Notes under the pieces: generated by a model
What the model saw: the letters and a program-made list of their open reading frames with translations, nothing else
Told to the model about the DNA's origin: nothing
Database searches by the model: none
NCBI GenBank assembly: GCA_963817735.1
Contig: CAWFPP010000001.1
Coordinates: 1-64,000 of the forward strand
DNA from: Bog-473 sp963817735
GTDB lineage: Bacteria > Actinomycetota > Acidimicrobiia > Acidimicrobiales > RAAP-2
Direction of reading: 5' to 3'
Length of the DNA stretch: 64,000 nucleotides
Part shown: positions 15,394 to 24,625 of the stretch, one piece after another
How positions within the stretch are numbered: the first letter of the stretch is position 1
Layout of the letters: the number at the start of each line of letters is the position of its first letter
Made by a program: the position numbers and the translations under genes

Positions 15394-17019
15394 CCGAGAA
15401 GCCCTTCGCCATCACCCTCGAGGTCGGATCCAGCCTGGCCAACAAGACAGGCTCGTGGCGGGTCGAGCGACCGGTGTACGTCGATCGCCTCCCTCCGTGC
15501 AGCAACGCCTGCCCGGCCGGCGAGAACATCCAGCAGTGGCTCTACCTGGCCGAGGACGGCTCCTACGAGGCGGCCTGGCGCCAGATCATGCGCGACAACC
15601 CGCTCCCCGCGGTGATGGGACGAGCCTGCTTCCACCCGTGCCAGACGGCCTGCAACCGGGCCGAAGTGGACGAGACGGTGGGGATCAACGCCATGGAACG
15701 CTTCCTGGGCGACCGCGCGCTGAGCGAGCGCTGGACACCCGAACCGGCGGGAGAGGCCACGGGGAGGCGCGTGCTGGTCGTCGGCTCCGGGCCGGGTGGC
15801 CTCTCGGCCGCCTATCACCTGCGGCTCCTGGGGCATGCAGTCGTGATCTACGAGTCGTCGCCGCTCCCCGGGGGGATGATGCGCTACGGCATACCGTCCT
15901 ACCGGTTGCCCCGGGACATCGTCGCGGGCGAAGATCGATCGAATCGCGTCCATGGGGGTCCAGCTCGTGTGCAGTCGCACCGTCGAAGATCTCGAGGCGA
16001 CTATGAGGAACGACGGTTTCGATGCGGCTTTTCTCGCCGTGGGCGCACAACGGGGCCGGCATGCCGACATCCCCGCCGGCGACTCGGCCAAGATCCTCGA
16101 CGCCGTCACGCTGCTCCACGAGACTGATGACGGTGAGCCGCCAGTCCTCGGGCGTCGCGTGGTGGTGTACGGCGGCGGCGACACCGCCATGGATGCGGCC
16201 CGCACGGCTCGGAGGCTTGGCGCCGAAGACGCCGTCGTCGTCTACCGGAGGACGCGGGAGCGCATGCCCGCCAACGCCGAGGAGGTGCAGGACGCTGTCG
16301 ACGAGGGTGTGGGCCTCAAATGGTTGTCGACCATCGTCGGCACGGAGGGCGAGGCTCTCACCATCGAACGGATGGAGCTCGATGCCGACGGTTTCCCACA
16401 GCCCACCGGCGAGATCGAAGAGCTGCGGGCGGACTCGGTGATCCTGGCGCTCGGCCAAGAGGCTGACCTGTCGCTCCTCGCGGGGACGCCGGACATCACG
16501 GTGGCCGACGGGGTCGTCGCGGTCGGGGCCGACATGATGACCGACCGGCCAGGGGTGTTCGCCGGCGGCGACATGGTCGCTGGAGCGCGGACCCTGACCG
16601 ACGCCATCGGCCACGGCAAGAAGGCGGCACGGGCCATCGACGCCTGGCTGGGCGGCCGCCGAATCGACCGCCCGCCCCGGCACGAGTTGGCGACGCCCGA
16701 GCACCTCAACACGTGGTACTACGCCGACGCGCCCCATGCGGTCCGTCCCCGTCTCGACGCCGCCCGGCGCGCCTCGACCTTCGACGAGGTCGTCGGGGGC
16801 CTTGACGAGTCGACCGCGCTGTTCGAGGCGCGTCGCTGCATGTCCTGCGGCAACTGCTTCCAGTGCGACAACTGCTTCGGCGTCTGCCCGGACAACGCGG
16901 TCATGAAGGTCGACGAGGCGCACGGGTACCGCTTCAATTACGACTTCTGCAAGGGATGCGGCCTGTGCGTGCAGGAATGCCCCTGCGGCGCGATCGAGAT
17001 GGTGCCCGAGGCAACCTGA
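15390..17019 (+). pseudogene. FAD/NAD(P) oxidoreductase with terminal 4Fe-4S domain (GltD-like POR partner), one frameshift
   Basis: About 542 residues once a single extra base near 15933 is removed (frame changes after PRDIVAGE and resumes as IDRIASMGVQLV). N-terminal Fer4_20 domain with CSNACPAGENIQQW and CFHPCQTACNR, FAD-binding VLVVGSGPGGLSAAYHLRLLG, NAD(P)-binding VVVYGGGDTAMDAARTARRLG, and C-terminal paired ferredoxin motifs (CMSCGNCFQCDNCFGVCP and CKGCGLCVQECPCGAIEM). By analogy with glutamate synthase small subunits attached to POR operons it should pass electrons between POR/ferredoxin and NADP. The break looks like a sequence error because codon use and motifs continue intact after it. 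Confidence 0.82.
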
Positions 17020-17083
17020 ACTCCGGGCCTGGGCGTCCCCGTCGAGGTGGGCCGCCGAGCGAATCCCGCGAGCGGAGATCCCG

Positions 17084-19405
17084 CTAGCGATGGTGGCGGA
17101 GGGGGTGACGGGGAGCCACCCCGCCCGCCACATCAGGGCGGCCCGGCACGGTGGCCTGAAGCAGCAGTCGCCACTCGGCGGCCGCCACGGTGTGGCGCAC
17201 GGCCGCGACAGCATCGGGGTTCACCGAGATCGACGTGATGCCCTTGCCGACAAGATGCTCGGCGAAGGCCGGCCGGTTGGAAGGGGCCTGGCCACAGAGC
17301 GAGGAGGTGATGCCCGAGGACTGGCAGCCTCCGATGATGCGCCCGATCGCATCGAGCACGGCGGGGTCAGCCTCGTCGAAGACGTCGGCACAGATCTGTG
17401 AGTCGCGGTCCACGCCGAGCATCAGCTGGGTCAGATCGTTGCTGCCGATCGACACGCCCTGAATCCCCATGCCCGCGTAGGTCGGGATCCAGTAGGCCAC
17501 CGACGGGACTTCGGCCATGACCCACACCGGGAGGGAGCCTGCCACCGGGCTGGTATCGACCACATCGAGACACGCCTCGAGCTCCCAGGCCGTGCGCACG
17601 AATGGGATCATCAGCACGAGGTTCGCCGACTCCTGGAGCACGCGAGCCAGCACGTCGAGCTCCAGACGGAACAGGTCCGGCTCTCTGACGTAGCGGTAGC
17701 AGCCCCGGTACCCGATCATCGGGTTCTCCTCGTGCGGCTCGAACTGGTCACCACCTTCGAGGTTGGAGAACTCGTTGGAACGGAAGTCGATGCTCCGGTA
17801 CACCACGGGCCGTGGTTCGAAGGCTCTCGCGATGCGCAGCAGCGACTTGGCCATGTCGTCGACGAACGTCTTCTCGTCGCCGCGCTCGAGCAGCTTGCGT
17901 GGGTGCACCCCTTTCAGGGCGTCCGTGACCATGAACTCCGCCCGCAACAGGCCGACGCCGTCGACCGGCAAGGCGGCCACTTCCTCGGCGTGCTCGGCGA
18001 AAGCCAGGTTGACGTAGATCTTCGTCGCGAGGACGCCCGGCCCCCCGGCCCCAGCCTCCTGCGGCACTGCAGCCGCCGCCGACGGGGCCACCGCCTGAGC
18101 CACAGCCCCCTCGGTCACCGTCCCCTGGGCGCCGTCGACGGTGACGAGCTCGCCGTCGCGGAGCAGGGTCGTGGCGTTGCGGGCACCCACGACGGCGGGG
18201 ACGCCCAGTTCGCGCGAGACGATGGCGGCGTGGCACGTCATGCCGCCACCATCGGTGACGATGGCGGCGGAGCGGCGCATGGTCGGGACCCAATCGGGGC
18301 TCGTCATCGGCGCCACGAGGACCTCACCGGCCTGCAGACGGTCGCCCTGGTCGGGCGACTGCAACACGCGCACCACCCCTGAAGCCCGGCCCGCCGAGGC
18401 CGCCAGACCCTGCACGAGCAGCGTCCCCTGCCCGGGCGAGACCGTGCCCCCGGCTCCTCCGCCGACGGCCGTCACGGGACGCGACTGCACGAGGTAGGTG
18501 CGGCCTGCAGCCATGGCCCACTCCGTGTCCTGCGGTGAGCCGTAGTGGGCCTCCGTGGCCAGGCCGAGCCGCGCCACCTCGACGACTTCCTCGTCGCTGA
18601 GCACGCGGCGGCCGCCCTCGGCCGCGTCGAGGTCCACCCTCTCGTCCTCACCGTCGGGCCCACGCACGATCTTGAAATGCTGCGTGCCGACCCGGGCGTG
18701 CAACAGGCGGGGCCCGTCCTTCGCCACCACGTAGGTGTCGGGCTCGACCTGGCCGCTCACGACCACCTCGCCCTGGCCGAAGGCGGCCTCGATCACGATG
18801 TGGTCCGTCTCGCCCGTCGAGGGGTCGACCGTGAACATCACACCGGAGCGCTCGGAGGGCACCATCTCCTGGATCACCACGGCGATGGCCGGCTCTGCCG
18901 TCAGATCCTTGTCGCCGCGGTAGAAGATGGAGCGGGCACCCCACAGCGAGGCCCAGCAGTCGACGACCCGCGCCAACAGCTGCTCGGGTCCGGCGACGTT
19001 GGTGAAGGTTTCGTTCATACCGGCGAAGGACGTACCTTCGGCATCCTCGCCGATTCCGGACGACCGCACGGCCACCCGCACGGCGTCCCCGAGGCGCGCG
19101 TACCCCTCGAGGATGCCGGCCGCCAGGTCGTCGGGGATCGGCACCGTGTGGACGAGGCCCCTGGCCTCGGACGCCAGCCGGTCGAGATCGTCCTGTCCCG
19201 CGGCGCGTGCCTCGGCCAGAATGGCCACGAGTCGGTCGCGGATGCCCGCCCGGCCGATGGCGTCGAGGTAGGCCTCACCGGTGATCACGAACCCGGGTGG
19301 GACGGGGAGCCCGCCTGACGTCAGCTCACCGAGGTTGGCACCCTTGCCTCCCACCGAGGCCGTGTCCTGCAGCCCGATGTCTTCGAACCAGCGAATCTCC
19401 TTCAC
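17084..19405 (-). CDS. ppsA: Phosphoenolpyruvate synthase
   Basis: 773 residues. GTG 19405 is chosen because GGAGG lies 8 nt upstream and the family begins KEIRWFEDIGL; the frame is open to 19486. Order: ATP-binding PPDK_N domain (SVGGKGANLGELTSGGLPVPPGF, SSGIGEDAEGTSFAGMNETF), mobile phosphohistidine domain (GGMTCHAAIVSRELGVPAVVG, catalytic His), C-terminal TIM barrel (FRSNEFSNLEGG, SIGSNDLTQ, catalytic Cys in SSLCGQAPS). It interconverts pyruvate and PEP with ATP/AMP. The shared box at 19479-19492 and a -10-like GACGAT predict a start near 19443 and a 38-nt leader. Confidence 0.93.
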   Translation of the reverse strand: MKEIRWFEDIGLQDTASVGGKGANLGELTSGGLPVPPGFVITGEAYLDAIGRAGIRDRLVAILAEARAAGQDDLDRLASEARGLVHTVPIPDDLAAGILEGYARLGDAVRVAVRSSGIGEDAEGTSFAGMNETFTNVAGPEQLLARVVDCWASLWGARSIFYRGDKDLTAEPAIAVVIQEMVPSERSGVMFTVDPSTGETDHIVIEAAFGQGEVVVSGQVEPDTYVVAKDGPRLLHARVGTQHFKIVRGPDGEDERVDLDAAEGGRRVLSDEEVVEVARLGLATEAHYGSPQDTEWAMAAGRTYLVQSRPVTAVGGGAGGTVSPGQGTLLVQGLAASAGRASGVVRVLQSPDQGDRLQAGEVLVAPMTSPDWVPTMRRSAAIVTDGGGMTCHAAIVSRELGVPAVVGARNATTLLRDGELVTVDGAQGTVTEGAVAQAVAPSAAAAVPQEAGAGGPGVLATKIYVNLAFAEHAEEVAALPVDGVGLLRAEFMVTDALKGVHPRKLLERGDEKTFVDDMAKSLLRIARAFEPRPVVYRSIDFRSNEFSNLEGGDQFEPHEENPMIGYRGCYRYVREPDLFRLELDVLARVLQESANLVLMIPFVRTAWELEACLDVVDTSPVAGSLPVWVMAEVPSVAYWIPTYAGMGIQGVSIGSNDLTQLMLGVDRDSQICADVFDEADPAVLDAIGRIIGGCQSSGITSSLCGQAPSNRPAFAEHLVGKGITSISVNPDAVAAVRHTVAAAEWRLLLQATVPGRPDVAGGVAPRHPLRHHR

Positions 19406-19478
19406 GACCCACACCTCCGGAATGCGCGTGGCGTGCGCCACCTGTATCGATCGTCCCTGATCAGCGGCGGTGTCGATA

Positions 19479-19521
19479 GGGACCAACGTCCCTGTTTTCC
19501 GGTTTCGGCCTCTGTGACACT
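19479..19521. promoter_or_regulatory. Shared DosR-like box between ppsA and the CoA-transferase gene
   Basis: GGGACCAACGTCCC (19479-19492). The centre is 42.5 bp from ATG 19528 on the plus strand, with GACACT (19516-19521) as -10. On the minus strand GACGAT (complement of 19450-19455) sits at the same relative place, so one box can serve both genes. Confidence 0.7.
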
Positions 19522-19527
19522 GACTCG

Positions 19528-20766
19528 ATGCACACGATGACCTTCGAGGAGGCCGTGGCGCGGATCGGCGCCCTGGAAGGGCGCGAACCGCGGATCGTGA
19601 TCTCGGGCAACTCGGCGACGCCGTTCACGCTGGTCGGGGCCCTCACCCGAGCACTTGAGACGTGCCGCGTGTTCCAGCTCAACGCGCAGTACGACTTCTC
19701 CGCACACAGGGGGTTCATCTGTGAGACGCCGTTCGTCGGACCCGGCATGCGCCACGACCCGATGCTCGACTACCTCCCGATGCGCCTCTCGCTCGTGCCG
19801 CGGCTCTTCGACACCGTGCGCCGGCCAGACGCCGTGCTGCTCCACACATCACTCCCTCGCAACGGCAAGGTTTCCCTCGGGATCGAGGTCAACGTGCTTC
19901 CCGCCGCGATCGAGCAAACCCGGGCGCGTGGCGGCCTGGTCCTGGCTCAGATGAATCCCCGCATGCCCTACACCTTTGGCGCCGGCGAGATACCCGTCGA
20001 ATCGATCGACGGCCTGATGGAGGTCGACGAGCCGTTGGGTTCACCGGGCTGGCAAGGCTCCGAGGAGGCCGCAACCGCGGTCGGAGAGCGCATCGCGGCC
20101 TTCGCGACCGACGGCACGACGCTGCAGCTCGGCATCGGGCTCATCCCCACCGTGGCGGCCCGGATGATGTCGAGCCGCCGAGGTCTGCGGGTGTGGTCGG
20201 AGATGATCAGCGACGGGGTCATGGACCTCGATCACGCCGGCGCGTTCGATCCGGGTGCACAAATCTGCACTTCCTTCCTGATCGGGTCGTCCGAGCTCTA
20301 CCAGTGGGCGGACGGGAACGAGCAGCTCCGCATGCTGAGGACCGAGACCGTCAACGACCCGGCGCGCATCGCCGCCCACCCGTGCATGCTCTCGATCAAC
20401 GCCGCCATGCAGGTCGACCTGTTCGCCCAGGCCAACGCCAGCTTCGTGGACGGGCACATCCACTCGGGCTTCGGCGGGCAGCCCGACTTCGTCTCCGGGG
20501 CCCTGCACTCACCAGGCGGGCACGCCATCGTGGCCATGCACGCCTGGCACGACAAAACGGACTCCTCTACGGTCGTCCCAGTCCTGACGAACCCGGTGAC
20601 GTCGTTCCAGCACTCGGCGGTGATCAGCGAGCACGGGTGTGCTGAACTCTTCGGGCGCTCGCAACGAGCGCAAGCCCAGCTCCTCATTGAATATGTGGCC
20701 GACCCCCGCGCCCGGGCTGGCCTCGCCGAGGCGAGCGGGCTCCTGGGCCTGCGCGAGATCGACTGA
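19528..20766 (+). CDS. Acetyl-CoA hydrolase / CoA-transferase family protein
   Basis: 412 residues. Two CoA-transferase folds: N-terminal half with GALTRALETCRVFQLNAQYD and LLHTSLPRNGKVSLGIEVNVLP, C-terminal AcetylCoA_hyd_C domain with VWSEMISDGVMDLDHAGAF (likely catalytic Glu), and SGFGGQPDFVSGALHSPGG (the GFGGQ-DF signature). Members move CoA between acetyl-CoA and other acids (4-hydroxybutyrate, succinate, propionate) or hydrolyse acetyl-CoA. Next to POR it would release acetate from acetyl-CoA; the partner acid is unknown. Start ATG 19528 matches the leaderless geometry. Confidence 0.88.
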   Translation: MHTMTFEEAVARIGALEGREPRIVISGNSATPFTLVGALTRALETCRVFQLNAQYDFSAHRGFICETPFVGPGMRHDPMLDYLPMRLSLVPRLFDTVRRPDAVLLHTSLPRNGKVSLGIEVNVLPAAIEQTRARGGLVLAQMNPRMPYTFGAGEIPVESIDGLMEVDEPLGSPGWQGSEEAATAVGERIAAFATDGTTLQLGIGLIPTVAARMMSSRRGLRVWSEMISDGVMDLDHAGAFDPGAQICTSFLIGSSELYQWADGNEQLRMLRTETVNDPARIAAHPCMLSINAAMQVDLFAQANASFVDGHIHSGFGGQPDFVSGALHSPGGHAIVAMHAWHDKTDSSTVVPVLTNPVTSFQHSAVISEHGCAELFGRSQRAQAQLLIEYVADPRARAGLAEASGLLGLREID

Positions 20767-21101
20767 CCAGAGTTCTGCTCCCCGTCCTCGTCGTCGTCTT
20801 CATCAGCGGCGAAGGGGGCGTCCAGGGCCTATCCCTCGTCGGACCCGGCTTGGCGCGCGTGGCGGGCGCCGTCGATCCCATTCGGTTCGTCGATGCTGCC
20901 TTCGAGTGTCACCAGGGCTCGGGATCCTCGAGCGGCGCCCCCAGTTCCCGCAGCTGCAGTTCTTCGGCGGCCACGGCCGGCTCGAGGGAAGGATCCTGTT
21001 CGAGAGCCTCGCGGAAGACCGGATCGGTGCACTCACCCGCGTACTCGGCGAGTCGCCCTGGCGGAAGACCGCTGCTCATGTGCGAGCAAGTGCCGGTATA
21101 G
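20767..21101. other. Intergenic region upstream of pfkB
   Basis: 335 bp between the CoA-transferase stop and the pfkB promoter box. No plus-strand gene is supported. A short minus-strand frame (20909-21079) has protein-like composition and is listed separately. Confidence 0.4.
20909..21079 (-). CDS. Possible small acidic protein, unknown function
   Basis: 56 residues from ATG 21079, starting MSSGLPPGRLAEYAGECTDP. The composition (Glu/Leu-rich helix-like middle, EQDPSLEPAVAAEELQLREL) differs from the Arg/Pro-rich shadows around it, which is the only support. No ribosome site is seen, and the DosR-like box at 21102-21115 is too close to fit the spacing used by the other genes. Not recognised; could be a chance frame. 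Confidence 0.3.
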   Translation of the reverse strand: MSSGLPPGRLAEYAGECTDPVFREALEQDPSLEPAVAAEELQLRELGAPLEDPEPW

Positions 21102-21144
21102 GGGAAATTGGTCCCTGTTGCACGGCCCGGATTTCTGTTCATAT
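21102..21144 (+). promoter_or_regulatory. DosR-like box and -10 for pfkB
   Basis: GGGAAATTGGTCCC (21102-21115); its centre is 42.5 bp before ATG 21151. TCATAT occupies 21139-21144. The left half-site is weaker than at the other promoters (GGGAAA instead of GGGACC). Confidence 0.6.
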
Positions 21145-21150
21145 CGCCCT

Positions 21151-22149
21151 ATGGCCCAGTTCGACGTGCTCAGCGTGGGCGACACCGCGACCGACGTGTT
21201 CATCCGGCTGTCCGACGCGCATGTCCGCATCCGGGAGGACGACCACGGGCAGTGGATGGACCTCCCGTTCGGCGGCAAGGTCCCGTTCGACTACGCCGTG
21301 GTGGTCGACGCGGGTGGGAACGCGGCAAATGCCGCCGTGGGGTTCGCACGGCTTGGACTTTCCACCGCCATAGCGGCACACGCCGGCAATGACGACGTCG
21401 GCCGCACGATGCAGGCCGCACTCGAACGCGAGTGTGTCGACACCCACCTCGTGCAGTTCGACCCCAATCAGCCGAGCAATCGCAACTTCGTGCTCTGGTT
21501 CGGTCCGGACCGCACGATCCTGGTCCGCCACCAGCTCTACGACTACCACTGGGCCAACCTGAGCCCGCGGGAGGTCCCTCGTTGGCTGTATTTGAGCTCG
21601 GTCGGTTCCGATGCCCCTGACTATTACGACAAGATTGTCGCCTGGCTTCGAGCAGAGCCCTCGGTGCGGTTTGCGTTCCAACCCGGGACGTTCCAGATCG
21701 CTCAGGGCGTCGAAGCCATGCGGGGCCTCTACCGGCGGGCCAGCGTGCTGATCTGCAACAGAGAGGAGGCGGCCGAGATCGGCGGCGGCGACCACGCATT
21801 GGTGGGCGAGCTCCTCGACTCGCTGCACCGCCTGGGCCCCGAGATCGTCGTCGTCACGGACGGACCGGAGGGCGCCTACGCCTCGAACGGGTCGGAGCGC
21901 TACTTCGTCCCGGCCTATCCCGATCCCGCCCCGCCCAAGGAGCGCACGGGCGCCGGCGATGCGTTCTCGTCCGCGCTCGTCGCCGCTATGGTCAAAGGTC
22001 TCCCGCTGCAGGCGGCGCTCTCCTGGGCCCCCGTGAACGCCATGACCGTGGTCCAGGAGGTTGGCTCCCAAACAGGACTGCTGAGCGAAAGCCAGCTGCG
22101 CAAGTACCTCGCGGAAGCCCCCGAAGCGTACGCGGTCACGGCCTGGTGA
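21151..22149 (+). CDS. PfkB-family carbohydrate kinase
   Basis: 332 residues. N-terminal VLSVGDTATDVFIRL and GGNAANAAVGFARLGLSTAIAAHAGNDDVG (PfkB signature 1 region), C-terminal PPKERTGAGDAFSSALVAAM (signature 2, GAGD catalytic Asp). Members phosphorylate sugars such as fructose-6-phosphate, ribose or adenosine; the substrate here is open. In Mycobacterium tuberculosis a PfkB-type phosphofructokinase (Rv2029c) is a known DosR-regulon member, which fits the box upstream. The ATG at 21151 is preferred to upstream in-frame starts because of the promoter spacing and the family N-terminus. Confidence 0.88.
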   Translation: MAQFDVLSVGDTATDVFIRLSDAHVRIREDDHGQWMDLPFGGKVPFDYAVVVDAGGNAANAAVGFARLGLSTAIAAHAGNDDVGRTMQAALERECVDTHLVQFDPNQPSNRNFVLWFGPDRTILVRHQLYDYHWANLSPREVPRWLYLSSVGSDAPDYYDKIVAWLRAEPSVRFAFQPGTFQIAQGVEAMRGLYRRASVLICNREEAAEIGGGDHALVGELLDSLHRLGPEIVVVTDGPEGAYASNGSERYFVPAYPDPAPPKERTGAGDAFSSALVAAMVKGLPLQAALSWAPVNAMTVVQEVGSQTGLLSESQLRKYLAEAPEAYAVTAW

Positions 22150-22233
22150 GCTGCACCGCCGGTGGGCGGAACGCCCGCGTCACCGGCTGCGGGACACTGG
22201 GGGCCATGAGGGCCGGCATATGAGGGCAGACAT

Positions 22234-23133
22234 GTGACGGCGCAGCTCGTCCTGGCCGCCGACGTCGGCGGCACGCGGATGCGAGCCGCCCTGGTGGATC
22301 AGCGCGGGACCTTGCTGCTGCGGCGGTCGGTCCCGACGCCCGGCCATGCCGACGTGCCGGAGGCACTGATCGACCTTGTTGGCAACGTCGGCGCCGAACG
22401 CGATCTCGGCGCCGTGTCCCACGCGGTCGTCGGCTTACCTGGCGCCGTGGACTACAGGGCCGGGAGGCTGCTGTGGGCACCACATCTCCCGGAGCGCTGG
22501 TGCGACCTGTTGTCGCGCGATGAGCTGTCGGCCCGGCTCGGCCTGCCCACCCATATCGCCAACGACGCCGACCTCGCAGCAGTAGGCGAGGCCGTCTTCG
22601 GCGCCGCCATCGGGATCGCTGACGTCGCCTACCTGACCATCTCGACTGGCATCGGAGCCGGCGTGATCCACGACCTTCGGCTGGTCCGGGGGAGACGCTC
22701 CCTCGCAGAAATAGGACACACCGTCATCGACTGGAGCGCGTGGCGGCAGGGGTCACCCTGCACACTCGAGGAATTGGGATCGGGTAGCGGCCTCGCGCGC
22801 CTGGCCCGCGAGGCCGGGCTCGGGTCCCTCGATGCCCGGGGGATCGAAACGGCGGCAAAGAACGGTGAGGCCCGAGCGTTGGTCATCTGGCAGGGTGCCA
22901 TCGCGGCCTGCGCGGTCGGGGTCTCCAACCTCGTGATGGCCTTCTACCCGAGCATGGTGGTCGTCGGCGGCGGGCTCGGATGCGACCCGGAGTTCTTCGG
23001 CTCGCTCCGTGACCAGGTGATGAGCCGGCCCGAACACCACCCGGCCGACCTGACCATCGTGCCGTCGGCGCTGGGTGACGACGCCGGCCTGGTTGGAGCG
23101 GCCGCTTGGGAGGCGGCGACGCAACCCGTCTGA
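22234..23133 (+). CDS. ROK-family sugar kinase (glucokinase-like)
   Basis: 299 residues, GTG start. ATP-binding LAADVGGTRMRAALVD at residues 6-21, the sugar-binding GLPGAVDY and IANDADLAAVGEAVFGAA region with the catalytic Asp, ISTGIGAGVI, and EIGHTVID. The usual zinc motif CxCGxxGC that follows GH in ROK kinases is missing; only one Cys remains in RQGSPCTLEEL. Glucose phosphorylation is the default guess. It follows pfkB by 84 bp in the same direction, so it may be co-transcribed and feed the same glycolytic module. Confidence 0.82.
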   Translation: MTAQLVLAADVGGTRMRAALVDQRGTLLLRRSVPTPGHADVPEALIDLVGNVGAERDLGAVSHAVVGLPGAVDYRAGRLLWAPHLPERWCDLLSRDELSARLGLPTHIANDADLAAVGEAVFGAAIGIADVAYLTISTGIGAGVIHDLRLVRGRRSLAEIGHTVIDWSAWRQGSPCTLEELGSGSGLARLAREAGLGSLDARGIETAAKNGEARALVIWQGAIAACAVGVSNLVMAFYPSMVVVGGGLGCDPEFFGSLRDQVMSRPEHHPADLTIVPSALGDDAGLVGAAAWEAATQPV

Positions 23134-23410
23134 GTGAGTCGAGAGGCACCAGGCCGATGCCCCCACCACGCGAACCCGCAAGCCCGCCGGTGATCAGACC
23201 ACGGAAGTGTTGGACAGTCTGGCGCGCACCGGACACTCCTCTTGCGCGGAGGTCACCGACCCTGTGATGGCGCAACGGGCGGAGTGCATCCTGTTGAACA
23301 GGGGACCCTCCGCGACCTGGCCATGGGATGAAGGACCTCCTGACACAGATGGCCGGGCACAGCCATCGTCCGAGCACCTGGAGGGCCGCAGTTGTTCGAG
23401 CCTCCGCTCT

Positions 23411-23452
23411 GGAGAATTGGCCCTATGCGTGCCCCGGGCCAGGCCGTAGCCT
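23411..23452 (+). promoter_or_regulatory. Weak DosR-like box and -10 for the hydrogenase operon
   Basis: GGAGAATTGGCCCT (23411-23424) shares the AATTGG core and flanks with the pfkB box but deviates in both half-sites. TAGCCT (23447-23452, TANNNT) ends 6 nt before GTG 23459, so a leaderless transcript is likely. The preceding 277 bp (23134-23410) hold no recognised gene. Confidence 0.5.
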
Positions 23453-23458
23453 CGTGTG

Positions 23459-24625
23459 GTGGACGTCGGGGATGACGCGGTGATCGATCAGGTACGGCTT
23501 CGACATTCTGATCGACGTCCTCCAGGGGCGTGGCCTGAGGACCATGGGGCCGGTTGTGCGTGACGGGGCGATCGTGCACGGGGAGATCGGTACCACCTCT
23601 GAGCTGCCCGAGGGCTGGCACGACCATGCCGAGCCTGGAAAGTACCGGCTCACCCACGACGGAAGCTCTGAGCTGTTCGGGTGGGCCGTCGGCCCAGCGT
23701 CGTGGAAGTCCGAGTTCTTCGTCCCCGCTGAGACCGTGTGGCGGGCAGCGGTCGCCGAGGGCCAGGTGGCCTTGTCCGAGTCCCGGGACGAGCCGGTCCC
23801 CGTGGCCGTCATCGGGGCGCGGCCATGCGAGGTGGCCGCGCTCGGGACCCTCGATCGAGTGCTCCGGGACGGCGCGGTGCCCGATGACAGGTACGAGGCG
23901 CGCCGTGATGGAGCGTTCATTGTGGCGGTCGAGTGTGGAACTCCCTCGAGCACCTGCTTCTGCACCTCTATGGGCACCGGCCCCGGGGCCGGTGCCGGGT
24001 ACGACCTGGCCCTCACCGAGCTGGCAGGGCCGGTCGACGGTGAACGTACGTACTACGTCCGGGTCGGTTCGGTCGCCGGGGCCGAGGTCTTGGCCCAGGT
24101 TCCCCACGGGGCCGCCGACGACACCGTGCGCTCGGGTCGCCGGGCGGTCGTCGACGGGGCTTCCGAAGCGGATGGAGCCGGTCCCTCGACACCGAGGACC
24201 TGCCCGGACTCCTGGCCCGGAATCTCGAACACCCGCGCTGGGGCGAGGTGGCCGAACGTTGCCTATCGTGCGGCAATTGCACCCTGGTCTGCCCCACTTG
24301 CTTCTGCAGTGACGTCACGGACGTCACCGACGTGAGCGGCACGGTCGAGCGTCAGCGTCGCTGGGCTTCCTGCTTCGACCTCGAGCACTCCTACCTGCAC
24401 GGTGGCTCCGTGCGACCCACGACCTCTTCGCGCTATCGGCAGTGGATGACCCACAAGCTCTCGACGTGGTGGGATCAGTTCGACGAGTCGGGTTGCGTGG
24501 GGTGTGGCAGGTGCATCGCGTGGTGCCCGGTCGGCATCGACATCACCGAGGAGGCTGCTGCCATTCGGGCAACCGATGGCGCGTCGGTCATCGACACGAT
24601 CAACCAGATGGTGAGGGAATCATGA
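23459..24625 (+). pseudogene. Group 3b hydrogenase FeS (beta, sulfhydrogenase HydB-like) subunit, two frameshifts
   Basis: About 388 codons. GTG 23459 starts VDVGDDAVIDQ; one extra G near 23490 shifts to YGFDILIDVLQGRGLRTMGPVVRDGAIV. A second shift near 24175 leads into LDTEDLPGLLARNLEHPRWGEVAERCLSCGNC. The body (FFVPAETVWRA, VAVIGARPCEVAALGTLDRVL, CGTPSSTCFCTSMGTGPGA) and two terminal 4Fe-4S motifs (CLSCGNCTLVCPTCFC, CVGCGRCIAWCPVGID) define the electron-transfer beta subunit that links the NiFe dimer to the NAD(P) subunit. Motif continuity argues that the shifts are sequence errors. Confidence 0.85.

Noticed and set aside
15685..17214. 509-residue minus-strand frame opposite the FeS flavoprotein
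   Set aside because: Shadow of a gene with clear FAD, NAD and 4Fe-4S motifs on the plus strand.
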